The notes: generated by a model from the letters alone, not told the origin. Counted from the stretch's first letter, positions 10,691 through 22,540 are shown. The stretch: 64,000 bases of DNA from Ariolimax columbianus (GCA_036924085.1 JAVGWX010000008.1:49583019-49647018); one strand, 5' to 3'. Made by a program: numbers and translations.

Positions 10691-11296
10691 AGTCCTAACT
10701 AACTGAGGATCGACAGGAACAATGCTCTGTATCCTCACATGATTTATTCCGCCAATCGACGCGGTGTCCTGGTTGAGAATCGTACGCATACCAAGCCACA
10801 TAAGAAGCTTTTAGCAGAGATCTTACATAAAGCGGTTTTACAGAATGTCACAGCTAATCTAGCGTACACAGAAGACCATAATGTAGCAGATAATCAGAAT
10901 GGAGGGCATGGAAAACCTTATTCAATTTGAAAAGATCGTGTAGAAAAGCGGAAGAGATACAGAGAAGAAGGATTTATGTTTCCCTCGCCGTGTTTCCGAA
11001 GGTAGTGTCCAATGTACAGCCCATTTCATTCGACGGACTCACTCATTTGTATATGTTCAATTTCGCAAGGAGTACCGCCGTGCTGCAGCTAACGCCCATG
11101 AAATGCTGATCCCCAAATGGAAGTCTAAATTGTGAACGGTGCCACAAATCCCATGAAATGCTTAGCCCTGAAAGGAAGATTTGAAATGGCATAGCAAGCT
11201 ACTTTGACATACAATGAATATCTAAATTGCTGAAATCTGAGACCAATTCGGTGTGAATGTATCCTTAAATCCATGAAGTGATGAATGTGCAGCACA

Positions 11297-11660
11297 GTGA
11301 ATGAGTTAACAGCAGCCAAGTCTCAAAGCTGGGCAAAGATGAAGTGCAGCAAATGAGCTGACAGCAGCCAAGTCTTAAAGCTGGGCCAAGATGCAGTGCA
11401 GCGAATGAGCTGACAGCAGCCAATTCCCAAAGCTAGGCAAAGATGCAGTGCAACGAATGAGCTGACAGCAGCCAAGTCTCAAAGCTGGGGGGCTAAGATG
11501 CAGTGCAGCGAATGAGCTGACGGCAGCCAGGTCTCAAAGCTGGGCCAAGATGCAGTGCAGCGAATGAGCTGACAGCAGCCAAGTCTCAAAGCTGGGCCAA
11601 GATGCAGTGCAGCGAATGAGCTGACAGCAGCCAGCAACTAATTGATGGGGTCAAGATGTA
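11297..11660. repeat. 52-bp minisatellite, about 6.5 units
   Basis: The unit runs GAGCTGACAGCAGCC ... GCAGTGCAGCGAAT, 52 bp, with small indels in single units (a G run near 11489). Flanking degenerate units extend it on both sides. Copy 2 (62281-62675) has one extra unit. It lies just beyond the 3' end of the protease gene. Confidence 0.95.
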
Positions 11661-11835
11661 AGCACGGTAAATGAGCTGAGAATATAGTCTGTCTAAAAAA
11701 TCTGCGATCGCAAAGAAAAGGCAAACTCGGACCTACAAAAATCCAGGTGAAAACAGAAAGGGCAGATATCGTAGATTTGCTGTAAACTAGGACACAATGT
11801 CACATCCTTTTCAGGACTAACGAGGAAGAGATAGA

Positions 11836-11888
11836 AGAAGAAGAAGAAGAAGAAGAAGAAGAAGAAGAAGAAGAAGAAAAAGAAGATA
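11836..11888. repeat. (GAA)n microsatellite
   Basis: An almost pure GAA run of about 16 units, lengthening the polypurine side of the + strand. It is not preceded by the GTACGAAG LINE end, so a LINE origin is unproven. The counterpart is at 62870-62920. Confidence 0.95.
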
Positions 11889-11991
11889 ATTGATAAATCC
11901 CCGAATGATATAATATGAAACAATGATGGTGAAGTAGTGATCTGTTTATATACAATAACAATTTAACCAGAATACAATTGTTCGGCAAGCT

Positions 11992-11997
11992 TTTATT
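11992..11997 (-). terminator. Poly(A) signal AATAAA of the protease gene
   Basis: AATAAA on the minus strand about 100 bp after the protease stop codon (12094-12096); no other canonical signal is closer. Cleavage would fall near 11970-11980. The duplicate gene end has the same signal at 63024-63029. Confidence 0.7.
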
Positions 11998-12093
11998 TCC
12001 AAGTTTATCCATGGGAATGTATTATCACACTATTATTTTGACTTCTAAACATAAAGAACAGTTAACAAGCCTGCCAGTCAGTGAGTTGTGTAT

Positions 12094-12155
12094 TTACTTG
12101 CTGGCGATCCAAGTCAGATATTCGGACACTCGAGTGTACACACTTGGGTAGTTGT
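12094..12155 (-). CDS. Protease exon 6: C-terminus and stop
   Basis: 62 nt. The acceptor TTTCAACAG is followed by a frame giving DNYPSVYTRVSEYLTWIASK and TAA. It is short and recognisable only from the S1-family terminus. In the duplicate at 63126-63187 the first codon gives Gly instead of Asp. Confidence 0.93.
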
Positions 12156-12462
12156 CTGTTGAAACATTGTATTTGTTTAGAAGATAGCACAGTGAAGTTG
12201 TTACAAGAAAATAACTAGTAGCTGATGTACTATAAAGCTAGTGCCATTACGCTACTATCATGACCCTGGTATCATAATGATAGTATGACAATACTAGTAT
12301 TAAAATATGTAAATGCCCTCTTGATTGTGATGTATTACATAACAATATATTTTATACAAGGCGGTTGCAAGCGATACGAACAATCTTCTGTCATAGATTT
12401 TGTAAGATATACGTGATAGGTTATGTAAGTATTTCCCCCCGCCTTCCTCTCGCTACAGGAAT

Positions 12463-12785
12463 CAAAATCACAAAATTTGAATCCTACCTACTCACTTAAA
12501 CGTCTTCATTAGCTAAACAACATAAAAAAGGTATCCAAACGTCGTACTAAAACCTCTTTATTAGCAGAACACAAAATTAGAATCCTACCTTCACGAATAA
12601 AATGGGTCTACATTAGAAAAACACACAAAACGTGGAATCCAAATGTCGTACTAAAACCTCTTCATTAACAGAACACAAAATTATAATTCAAATTTCGTAC
12701 TTTAACGTCTTCATTAGCAAAACACAACATTAGAATCCTACCTTCCCACTAAAACTTCTTCACTAGAAAAGCAACATAATGTTTG
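12463..12785. repeat. Degenerate tandem repeat, about 53-bp unit, in protease intron 5
   Basis: Recurring words ACACAAAATTAGAATCC, CTACCTTC and CGTCTTCATTAGC spaced about 50-60 bp apart, about six units. Copy 2 (63495-63865) has an additional unit near 63700-63750. Confidence 0.75.
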
Positions 12786-12827
12786 AGAAAATCCATGAGA
12801 AAGATGAAAAGGAGTACTGATCGAGGA

Positions 12828-13105
12828 GTGAGAGAGAGAGAGAGGGGGGGAGAGAGAGAGGGGGAGAGAGAGAGGGGGAGAGAGAGAGAGGGTGAGAGAG
12901 AAGGGAGTGAGAGAGAGAGGGAGAGAGAGAGGAATAGAGAAGTCGAGAGAGGGAAAGAGAGGGAGAGAGAGAGGGAGAGAAACAGAGGGGAGGGAGAAAA
13001 AGATGGAGAGAGAGAGGGGGAGTAAGAGAGAAGGAGAGCGTGAGAGCGAGAGAGAGAGAGAGGGAGAGAGAAAGAGAGTGAGAGAGAGCGAGAGGGTGAG
13101 ATGAT
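12828..13105. repeat. GA-rich microsatellite in protease intron 5
   Basis: Impure (GA)n with G runs and occasional GT, about 280 bp. All ORFs across it are repeat artefacts. Copy 2 reaches the same array at 63909 and continues past the window end. From 13110 to 14020 the intron is AT-rich with no recognised element. Confidence 0.95.
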
Positions 13106-14025
13106 AGCCGTATCTCGGATGGACACTGTGTGTTAATGATCAGTAAATATTACATTGAGTGGTTTAGTGATGAGTAAATATTACAATGAGTGGTTTGGTG
13201 ATGAGTAAAGTTGGAGATAGTGTGCTACAACAACACTTAATCATAGACAGTGCTATCCATGTAAAGCCGAGGGACGTTATGACGGTGATGTAATGCACCA
13301 TGAAATTACAAGTTTTCAGATCTGCTATTTTGTTGTTTTTTGTTTGTTTTTGTATTTTTTTGCGTGACCAAAACATGATTTGTTTTTCATTTGCACGTCT
13401 CTGATCTATAATGGTAATGTTTTTGTCTTCTTCCTTTGTTTTCACTGCATTATATGAAGACTATGGAGCACTTCAGCTTGTCTTTCTCTTATGTGTCTCT
13501 ATATCCGAATTGGGCCTCTGTTTCTGAATATTATCTGTCAATCGCACGTTATATCTTACTTTCCTTCTCACCACATGAACTGATTCAGTGAGTTCAGTGC
13601 TGATCTGCCCATTTAGTCTTAATATATGGCTGTAGCCATTGAACTGTGGATTTATATTTCGCACTCTGTCATTTGATGTTTGGCTCTTATGTATTATTTT
13701 AAGGGTCTATGTTGAGCCTATTATCTCCATTGCTTAAATTTTTCTCTCCAATGATGTCCATTTTCCCCATAACTAAATCTATACATAAATAATTATTTCT
13801 TACTTTTCGGTTACTAATTTTATGTTTTTAACAATATTCACTTATTATTTCACATAGACAACAGTTTTGTTGAATTTGCTTGTACTTTTGCGGTCCTTGC
13901 TGCCCTTTTTGCTGTTTTTACAATTTGGAAATATTATCATAATTCACTCATGTTTCTTCAGACTGGACTAACAAGCAAAACTGTGGACGACTAAAATAAT
14001 GATGATTCTTTCGAGAAGAAATTAC

Positions 14026-14142
14026 CACTGCAGTTGGACACTCCCCAGGAGGTGATACCAGCCAAGAGCTCGAAGTTGTTGCCACACATCATTGGGCCGC
14101 CACTGTCACCCATGCAGGCACTTGGACGGTTTCCAGAGGAGG
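14026..14142 (-). CDS. Protease exon 5: catalytic Ser and S1 pocket
   Basis: 117 nt, phase 1 at both ends, acceptor TTAACAG and donor G|GTAATTT. It encodes SACMGDSGGPMMC (Ser216) and ITSWGVSNCS, giving Ser at pocket position 189 and Gly at 216. It is open throughout. Confidence 0.95.
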
Positions 14143-14269
14143 CTGTTAACACAAATTTATTGTATGAATGATTTACAGAATTATATATATTTTAATAGTA
14201 CTTTATCGGTATGACATGGACATACAACATGACAATATGCTGTTGTTTGTCTATGTTTCCGAAAAGGAC

Positions 14270-14870
14270 TGCATTGTCATCTGTCAATCCTGGAGTGAAT
14301 TCATAAGTGGCTGATCAAACCAATCCGATCCCGAAATCGTATGTCACACTTAGGGAAGAGAAACACTGTCTGACCGTCAGACGGAGGCAACTCTTTTCTT
14401 GCATTTCGTGTCGCTCGTCTCTGTGCAGCTTTCTTAATTTTGTCTACTCCATATGTGTCGTGCCAGAAGAGATTTTTCTACGCCGGGCAGAGCAATCAGC
14501 AGCAATGTTCTCCCAACAATCAGTGTCAATGTAACGTTTTATTTGGCCACAGCGAGATCGATTGCCTAACTGAAGCTCTCCTTAGAATATTTTCTATGCA
14601 AGCCACTCATCCGACATGCGGACATAGCCAGTCCATCTAAGCTGCTATTTGCACAAAGTTGTGCGGATGCTTGTAATGCCAGTCCGCGAAAGAACTTCTA
14701 CATCTGTGAACCTATCCTGCCATTTTATGTTCATCAGTTTCCTTTGGTATCCCAGATGAAAGTGGTCAAGCTTCTTCGCATGTCGACTGTACACAGTACA
14801 GGTTTCACAGGCGGACGGAAGAGTTGGTAAAACGACTACCGCATAAACCTTAAATAAGCTCAACAATAGA
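14270..14870 (-). mobile_element. RTE-like LINE C-terminal fragment in protease intron 4
   Basis: The minus-strand frame at 14645-14866 carries the strongly conserved segment with ACETCTVYSRHAKKLDHFHL and MNIKWQDRFTD, followed by LSRTGITSI. Further along (about 14310-14390) is a remnant of the terminal zinc-finger-like piece, RFRDRIGLISH. There are frameshifts between. It lies in the same orientation as the host gene. Confidence 0.85.
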
Positions 14871-15072
14871 TACTGATATGAATGTATAGATCTGTTACGT
14901 CTTTAACACATTTTTATTAACGTAAAACTCAACAAGAACACGACAGGGGATCTTTTCAAATTTTTGTATAAATAATATTCCGAGTTATATGTATTTTGTT
15001 AAAACGTTCATATCTTTGCACGTAAGCACATAACAATGATTATACGTTGACATGGACATTTAATTGTAGCAA

Positions 15073-15608
15073 TAAGTGTGCGTGTGAGTGAACGTGTGAG
15101 TGTGCGTGTGAGTAAACGTATGAGTGAACATGTTAGTGAACGTTTGAGTGTTCGTGTGAGTGTGCGTGTGCGTGAACGTGTGATTGAACGTGTGAGTGAA
15201 CGTGTGAGTGTGCGTGAACATGTGAGTGTGAGTGAACGTGTGAGTGTGCGTGTGAGTGAACGTGTGAGTGTGCGTGTGAGTGTGAGTGCGTGTGAGTGAA
15301 CGTGTGAGTGAACGTGTGTGTGTGCGTGTGTGTGTGGATGAACGTGTCAGTGAACGTGTGAGTGTGTGTGTAAGTGTGCACGTGAATGAACCTGTGAGTG
15401 TGCGTCTACATTAACGTGTAAGTGAACGTGTGTGTGTTCGTGAATGAACGTGTGAGTGTGCGTGTGAATGAACGAGTAAGTGTGCCTGTGAATGAACGTG
15501 TGAGTGTGCGTGTGATTGAACGTGTGAGTGTGCGTGTGAATGAACATGTGAGTTTACGTGTTAGTGAACGTGTGAATGAACGAGTGGGTGTGTGTGTGAA
15601 TGAACCGG
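15073..15608. repeat. GTGAGTGAAC/GTGTGC array in protease intron 4
   Basis: About 535 bp built from GTGAGTGAAC and GTGAGTGTGC words, giving an approximate 24-bp higher unit early on and GTGAATGAAC variants later. It is open in several frames on both strands, which explains many spurious ORFs. Confidence 0.95.
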
Positions 15609-15853
15609 AGCGATTCAAACAGTCGCATGTCACATGCAACAGACTGTGTACATAGCATAATACGCCACGTTGTGTAAAGTTGTACATTAAAAATATGTGT
15701 GTTTTGATATATAAATGACGACGAGGCAGAGAGGAAGGGAACTGGAAACCCTAACTGGTCTAGTGAAGTCTCCATCACTTAATAATGAACGGGATAAGTT
15801 ATGATTGTGCTACCTTGATTTTAGGGGTGCGATAGCGTGAGATTAGAACCTAC

Positions 15854-16055
15854 CAGAAGCCTCGTAGACACAAATGTGTTTAATATTGATGTTCTATCCA
15901 GGCCAACTTGTCTGACACTGGGCTGTGGTGATCTTGGTGATCTTAGCCTCCAGCAGTTGAGGAGATGCTGATCCAGAGCCGGAGGTCTGACCCCATTCGG
16001 TGATGACGCACTTTGTGTTGGCGAAAGATGATCCTTTAGGGGCTAAACCAGCGAT
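15854..16055 (-). CDS. Protease exon 4, contains in-frame TAG
   Basis: 202 nt, acceptor TGTTCTCAG and donor G|GTAGGTT. It encodes CVITEWGQT and AQCQTSWPG, then TAG at 15894-15896, then a still-open NINIKHICVYEAS that resembles the family sequence before the GDSGG exon. A CAG-to-TAG transition would explain the stop. The open tail shows the nonsense change is recent or the only lesion. Confidence 0.92.
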
Positions 16056-17029
16056 CTGAGAACACAAAAAATGGACGTTAGAGTGTCTAAATATCCAGTA
16101 ATAGATACATGTCTCGCTTATGTGTGCTTTCACGATTAGAAATCGCTTCATCAAAATAAAGCATTAGGCAGCTACTTTCATTCAGGCACATAATGATGAC
16201 TCACTGTTGTGCTCAACGTGGAGCATGGGGTAACCCCTACAGTTGTCGGTTTGTAGTCGATTTATTTCAGCAGCAATGGTTTAATAATGAATTTGCCAAC
16301 TCCATGCACATTTCTCTTTAGTGGACTGTTACGACATGCTTGAAAAGTTTGCTAGCACCGTATCCATTTCACATCGGGACATCTTTAAGCGATATCGATA
16401 TTTGCAGGTAATTAATTTTCAAATGGAATCACCACCAGCCAGTGTAGATCCTGGCAGGGAAACTATATGTCAACTGTAACCATCCATACATGTCGTTTCA
16501 GTGACTAAAGAGGGTTGTGTATGAGGCCTGCATACTGATCATATAACAAAATAATTGTTTTAACTAACCGACAACTATAACAATGAATGGGAGGTATTTA
16601 TCACAGGCTTCCTGTAAGATGACGGACAACTGTTGAGATTTATATTTGCCATGAAGAAAATCAACCTTCAATTATTACTAACTATGAGATGATGCGCCCT
16701 TGAGATGACATTTTTTGTTGGCCTGTTTCCGTGTTTAATGTTATCTTCTCTGCTTATTGTTATAGTATCCCTTGGCTCAATTTGAGGTGCCTCCTCAGGA
16801 ATCTTTTCTATTTGGTGTGGTCAACAGCTTTGTCTTTCCAGGGTTCGGAAGCTATTTCTCGTACTGTCATGTCTCCCTTGCACACATCCTGAATCTTAAC
16901 TGTGTCTCATGACTGCCCTTTTTCCAGTCATTAGTTGGCGTAGATACTATTTTTTTGGGGTAGGATTTATTTATAAAAGTCTTTTTTTTTAAATTATTCT
17001 CAATATTTAAAATTCACACAAAAGGAATG

Positions 17030-17412
17030 TATCCCGAGTGATCTGTCGGGGTCGTTGTGGATGACAAGGACAAGAATAGCACCACTGCCACACAGAAAGC
17101 ATGTTGTAAGAGGTGACAAACTGGGCCACATAGCATAATACAGGTCATGGTAAGGTGGTTTGTTTAAAGCAGCATAGATGCCGCGTAACAGGCTGCGGGT
17201 ATACTTTGCTCTAGTGTTTGAGTCTATTAAGATGGATTTGCACATTGGTTAACCATCTTCTTCTGTAAGCTCTTGTCCAAACGCAGCGGAGTATTAAGCT
17301 GCTCGAGCCTAGCCCGCTAAGCAGTAAACCCTTCTACCGGCTTCATCCACCTCATACCAGGGCTGGGACCTGCATAAGGGGCATTTGCCCCTGTAGAAGT
17401 ACAGGTCGACTA
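17030..17412 (-). repeat. Dispersed repeat 'A', copy in protease intron 3
   Basis: Its reverse complement matches 51739-52119 at roughly 85% by eye over about 380 bp, and a shorter part (CAAACACTAGAGC ... CAAACCACC) recurs at 44258-44365. The outer end has a GGGGCAAATGCCCC palindrome. A frame is open at 17000-17245 but not in the other copies, so coding function is unlikely. The family is not recognised. From 16060 to 16985 I see no other element. Confidence 0.8.
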
Positions 17413-17740
17413 AGACTAAAACTAAGATACTTTCTTTGGGAATACGCCCATCATCCATGTGATGTTTGTATGCTTCATCTTCTAAAGTTAATTGGAGACA
17501 TTAATCATCATCATCATGTGTTCACGATTAGTTCCCTCCACAATGTCTTTTAGATATTCTTGTAATGCAGATATGTGTTTATTCTCTCTGTTATCTTGTC
17601 TTGTTCATCACATTCTTGTGAGATGCAAATTCCCTATTGCGGTTACTTCTCGTATTATAACAACGTGATAAATATATATTGCTTGTCTTCTGGTAAAACA
17701 AACACGCTATCCCTGGCGCATTTTCCCTGAAGCTGTAGAT

Positions 17741-18194
17741 CAGCGGTTCTTAACCTTTTCCTTATTGCAAACCCCGTTTAATTATCTTTTGTTGTCCCCG
17801 ACTCCTACGATATCCCATCTATGAAAATATTCGGGAATGAATTATCTGTGTGCTTTCACTAGCAAACAATTTCTACAATTGAAAATATTATTGGTAATGT
17901 GTTGTTAATAAACACGAAATCATAATTTTTAGATATCTGAGATCAAGGACGACAGATGTGATATCTGGTCAACTGCCTTACTGTGTCGTCTGGTTAATCG
18001 GCATTTATCAAACTATGTGAACGTTGTCTAAATTAACCTCTGCTGTATTTATCCTTCTTTAAGTCTTTCTATTTGGTATATCTATTTTTATTTGAAATGT
18101 AAAAGCTCATAACATTTATTCAAGCCTTCGGGGACCCCATGAGATGACTTCGCACACACTTAAGGGTTGACGGACCACAGGTTAAGAGCCTCTG
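17741..18194. mobile_element. Non-autonomous hAT-like element (454 bp) in protease intron 3
   Basis: The left end CAGCGGTTCTTAACCT and the right end (reverse complement CAGAGGCTCTTAACCT) form terminal inverted repeats matching 14 of 16, in the classic hAT form. The flanking 8-mers CTGTAGAT (17733-17740) and CTGTAGGC (18195-18202) match at 6 of 8, as an aged 8-bp target duplication would. No transposase is encoded. Confidence 0.85.
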
Positions 18195-18739
18195 CTGTAG
18201 GCTGTCAGAAATAAATCCGTCTACATGCACTCTATTACTCTCTCTGCCTCTTCCTGCATGTCCCCCATCCTCCCTCCCTTCTGTTCACTCTCTTACTCAC
18301 TCAAGCTCTCACCCATATAGTGTTTCTCTTTATTATTTTTCCACATCGTTCGTTGTTTCCTAGTGAGGAGGGCGATGTACTTTGTTTCACTACAAACAGC
18401 CCAGTGCATCAGACTTCAGCACAAATTTTAAAATCTATTTACTTCCCATAAGGTCACGGTGTTGCTGTTTAATGAATCTAAACACAAACCAGTTTGGGTT
18501 GTGAGCTGTGTCCCTGACCATTTTTGCACGTTGACACCGAACATTGTTATAACTTCCCATCTCCTTCGAGTATAGAAGAAAGTACCCTTTCCATACATAT
18601 CAACCACGTATTGTATGTTTCTCTTTGAAACTACATTGTCCCTCTCTTAGAATGATATCACGCTTGGGGCGTTTCTAGCCACTGGGCTAAACTAGCTGTG
18701 GACTATTGCATCCAAAATTCACCATGCGCCTACACCTAC

Positions 18740-18961
18740 CTGCACGTTGGCATTAAGGGTCACGGATGATGCCAGGTAAATGACTCCGATGTCGTTGGGG
18801 ATGCCAGCGCCGTTGGAATTGTAGCTCTCGTGAATAACATAAGAGCTGACACCAACAGTCTGTTCGTATGCATTGGGTGCCTCGTACAAGTTCAAGGCTC
18901 CGGCCTCGACACGCATCCTGGAAGCTGTTTGACCTTGGAGACAGTGAGCGGCAGTCAGCAC
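18740..18961 (-). CDS. Protease exon 3: catalytic His and Asp
   Basis: 222 nt, phase 0 at both ends, acceptor TTTCAG and donor CAG|GTAGGTG. It encodes VLTAAHC (His67) at its start and NDIGVIYL (Asp118). It is completely open. Confidence 0.95.
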
Positions 18962-20137
18962 CTGAAATATATTTTAAACTTGATTATTGCCCCACAGTGG
19001 AAGAAATTCGGTGTGCCTCTTGATAACAATAACCTGCATTTGCCAGAGGACTCTCCAACTCATGCTATTGCACACCGTGCCATTCACTAAAGCCATAGTT
19101 CCGATGAGGGAAAAACAGCACTAGATTTGAGATTAAGATCAAGAAATTATACCCCATACTGACACAGAATATGGACGTCAGTGACTTTCAAGGCAGGAGC
19201 TCACATGTATGACAACATGGTTATTCCATACATGGTACATGGTTGCGAGGTATAATAATAAAACTAATGTTCGCGTAGGCGTCAAATGCCCGTTACCACT
19301 ATCGACCACTACCATGTCCAACTATCGAGGATTGTTCATGCGTAGTGTGTCGACCAAAATCCCAACAGATTGACAAGGTAAAGCCCAGTACTCCGCTGTC
19401 TCGGGATGAGAGCCGCGAGGGGTGTGTGTGTTCAATATTTGTGTCCGCTTTCCTTGTTTGTCCGTGTCTGACTCCCTGTTTCTTCGCGTTCCGCCCCCGG
19501 GGTCTTTGGATTGTGTCTACCTTCGGGTTAGCGTGACACTTGCTGTGCTGAGAATACGGTTTTGGGAGAGGCATGCTGTAAATTCCGGTGGAGGGGGGCA
19601 GAAAGTAGGCAGCTTCAGTCCAAGCAATAAGGCCCTTAAGTAGTGATAACCAGGCCTGAAAAATATTGTACAGTAAAGCGGTACGCTCAATGCCAGCTTG
19701 GGCTGTTTTCTCGCGGTATAGTTGGGAGGTGTAGAACCTAGGAAAAGCAGATCCAGTGAAGCTATGAGTTGCTCAAAGAGCAATGGAATGAAGAACTTGA
19801 ATAGTATATAAATGGACGGATTACAAAACACATAATTCATGCACCAAACCACATACAAGGACGTTTTTAAATTAGGCAGACTGGCTGTGAATTTGGCGTG
19901 ACAACAGATGAACAATAAAAGTAGCGTCTAGGTGGTCCTGCTCCTTTTTAAACGTCTCCTCGGATGTTCATTAATGAGATGGAGAGATTGCACGAGTTAA
20001 GTCTTCAGTACAACACGTAAAAGACAGAAATGAGTATAAACAACATTTAACTAAGCTACCTGATAATAGAACACACTTCTGATGTCTGATTTAATGTGAT
20101 TAGAGAAAGAAAGAAAATAACGACTTACACAGTAGTC

Positions 20138-20405
20138 AGAAGAAAAAGAAGAAGAAGAAGAAGAAAAAAAAGAAGACTAAGAAGAAGAACTAGAAATAAA
20201 AAAGAATAGGAAGAATAAGATAACGCGGAAGAAAAATAAGAAAATGAAGAAGAAGAAAAAGAAGAAGAAAAATAAGAAGATGAACTAGAAAAAAAAGAAG
20301 AAGAGAAAGAAGCAGAGAAAGAAAAAGATATAGAGAAGATAAAAAGGAAGAAGAAGAAGAATTAGGAAAATATGAAACATTAGAGGAAGGATAAAAAGAA
20401 AAGAA
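20138..20405. repeat. Polypurine GAA/AAG-rich tract in protease intron 2
   Basis: About 270 bp almost entirely A and G on the + strand, with short pure GAAGAA runs. The rest of the intron (18962-20137 and 20406-21651) has no element I recognise. Confidence 0.9.
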
Positions 20406-21651
20406 GACGTAGAGCTGGTTCTCTGCTGATCCTGAAATGTTCTAGTATTCTTAGCTGAAAATGAATACCTGACGTACTGTTAAGGCAGCTCAAACCAGAA
20501 CTCGTCATCAAATCGTTGATATAATGTACATGAGAGTTTCTTAGACTTCATCCCCGACCGCAGTGTCTAAAATGGTTTTTACTTTTACCTTTCTGTGACC
20601 TTGTTGATGTTGTTGTTCGAAGCTACTCGTTTCGAATGTCTTTAAAAGCGGGTTATATTGGTTCTTCTTTCATCCGGACGCGCACTTGAGAAGGCTCATC
20701 CGAATGGTCACCCCTAAGGGGATTACAGTGCCGATCCCCACCTTGTTGACCAGACTGCTGGGATAGATACAATATGTTTTCAAGATCACGAACGTGGTCT
20801 TGGTTAGCATATTTCACGTGGTCATGATTACTCTTGTATCCCTATGTATAACCTTTAATCTATATATATAATTAGTATCCAGAAGATATGAACGATTGTC
20901 ATTTTATATAAAATGATGTAGTAATGTGTTACCCATAGGGACTCTTAAAGATACGTAAGATAGGTATGCAGTACGCTTAGAAGACAAGGACCCGTCGAGA
21001 TAACCGTCCATAAGCCCGATTACCTAACCAACTAATGCGTGGGTGGCCATATGAAGGGGAGTAGAACCATGGCATAGATGTCTATAGCCTGCTCTTGGGG
21101 GGGTGGTGGGAGGACATCCTTGACAACATAGGCCACATGTCAAAATAGTGCCAAACAGCGACGGTTTAGCTTGCCGATGTGTAAGTTCGCGTGGTTATAG
21201 TTCCTGGTTCGCATATGTTTTATCATTTTACATATTGGGATCTAGAAATGGTATGTCAATTTCCTTCACTATGAAGTATTGTACGTTCAGACATTAGCCT
21301 AACAAAACAAGATGCCTTTGAACTGACGCTGAAAGTTAAAGTGTGAAAGACGTAGTTTTGAGCGTTTGTTTTCTTTTTTATCTAACTACTTTTATAGGAG
21401 AAACGGATTCAATATACACGCTTGTGTATTATCGTGTTTAGCTGAAGTGTTTTAGCTTTAGCTATTTGTATTGTAGATTTTCATGTAATTTGTAAAATGT
21501 TCTCTACATGAAAGGGGTAGTATCAATGTTTTGTGTGTTACTGTCGGTAGAACCTGTTGAACATGTGAAATGTATGTAAATGTAAACAACTTGTTTGTCA
21601 AAATGGATTAGATTGTGAATACGTTTCGTGAACGTGTATATTGTAACTTAC

Positions 21652-21803
21652 CTTGTTCCTGACAATGAGCACAGCTCCGCAGATGTGATACCAGCCGCCA
21701 TTTTGATTGACCTGGATGGAGGCCTGGTGATGATGGGCGAACAGAGCGGCGGGCGTACCGTTCACGATACGTTTCTCTGGTCCTGGGGCTACCAGTGAGG
21801 AGG
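21652..21803 (-). CDS. Protease exon 2: propeptide, activation site, CGA motif
   Basis: 152 nt. The acceptor follows a pyrimidine-rich stretch ending TCTTCTCAAG. It encodes the rest of the signal region, PGPEKR, then IVNG, the mature N-terminus, and CGAVLIVRNK, ending in phase 0 at AAG|GTAAGTT. Confidence 0.93.
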
Positions 21804-22214
21804 CTTGAGAAGAGATACAGAAGGTCAATCTTTTTTTGTATTCTTTGATTGTATTTGATAATATGGTTTGTGGCAACGTCATATGACAGTGATTTGGTCA
21901 GGGCTTTGTAATTCTTTAGAGATGACGTAGGCTTCTTATCTTATATAGAGAAAATAGATTTGTTAATTTTTAGACAGGAGAGAGGTTTGTTCTATAATAG
22001 AGGGTAAATATATTTGTTAATTAATAAAGGAGAGAGAGGTTTGTTCTCTTACAGAGAAGAAAAAAGTTAGTTAAATTATAGAGAAGAAAACTGTTTTTTA
22101 ATTTGTATTTAGAGGTGGGAGAGGGGGAATCGGGATAGGGGAACTGCCAAAATAATGTTTCAAATAACAACACTTCTACTTCTCATGTATCAGACGTTCC
22201 ATTTATGTCCCTTT

Positions 22215-22540
22215 ATATTTTTTACAGGCATATGAAGAAAATATGTCGCGTTTCATGGAAACAAATAGAAGTCATGGAAAAACTAGGACTGGAAAGAGAA
22301 CTATTGAAAGACATTCAGAGCCGACCAATCGTACATTTTGAAAAAAGTCAAATATATAGCACTCATGTGAAAACCATAGGAGAGGTAAAGGCAATCGAGC
22401 AGAACGTAGGCAACATTACAAGTGGGAGGGTAACATCAAACGATGGATGAACAACAGTCTGTGTGTACCCCCAGGACAAGAGATGGAGAATGTTGCAGAT
22501 CAATTGCACTTAACTTTAATTCTGGTGACGGCACTTGAGA
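22215..22540 (+). mobile_element. RTE-like LINE C-terminal fragment
   Basis: The frame at 22205-22450 has RVSWKQIEVMEKLGLERELL, resembling the RISWKD...V...I...RELL segment after the RT domain of RTE-like elements, followed by degraded basic sequence. It lies in protease intron 1, opposite to the gene. Confidence 0.6.

Larger units (their letters stand above)
7187..13105. repeat. Segmental duplication copy 1, right block
   Basis: Nearly identical and collinear with 57317-64000. Differences include an 829-bp deletion here (copy 2 positions 59971-60799), one fewer 52-bp minisatellite unit, and one fewer unit in the tandem repeat at 12470-12785. The homology runs at least into the GA array at 12829-13105. 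The end of the duplication is not determined because copy 2 leaves the window. No gene is recognised in 7400-8220, 8580-8940, 9900-10440 or 10700-11300. Confidence 0.9.

Noticed and set aside
11693..12012. Poly-Phe and poly-Ser ORFs
   Set aside because: Frames through the GAA microsatellite next to the protease 3' end.
12749..13126. Ser/Leu-rich and Arg/Glu-rich ORFs over the GA array (also at 24264-24609)
   Set aside because: Translation of a GA microsatellite in all frames; nothing else supports coding.
15073..15687. His/Thr-rich and Val/Ser-rich ORFs
   Set aside because: Products of the GTGAGTGAAC array lacking stops; the array lies inside a protease intron.
15854..16055. TAG read as an amino acid (recoding or alternative code)
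   Set aside because: Nothing suggests a variant nuclear code and the other exon ends use TAA normally; a nonsense mutation is simpler.
17000..17245. 81-codon minus-strand protein
   Set aside because: The frame lies in repeat A and is interrupted by stops in the other two copies.
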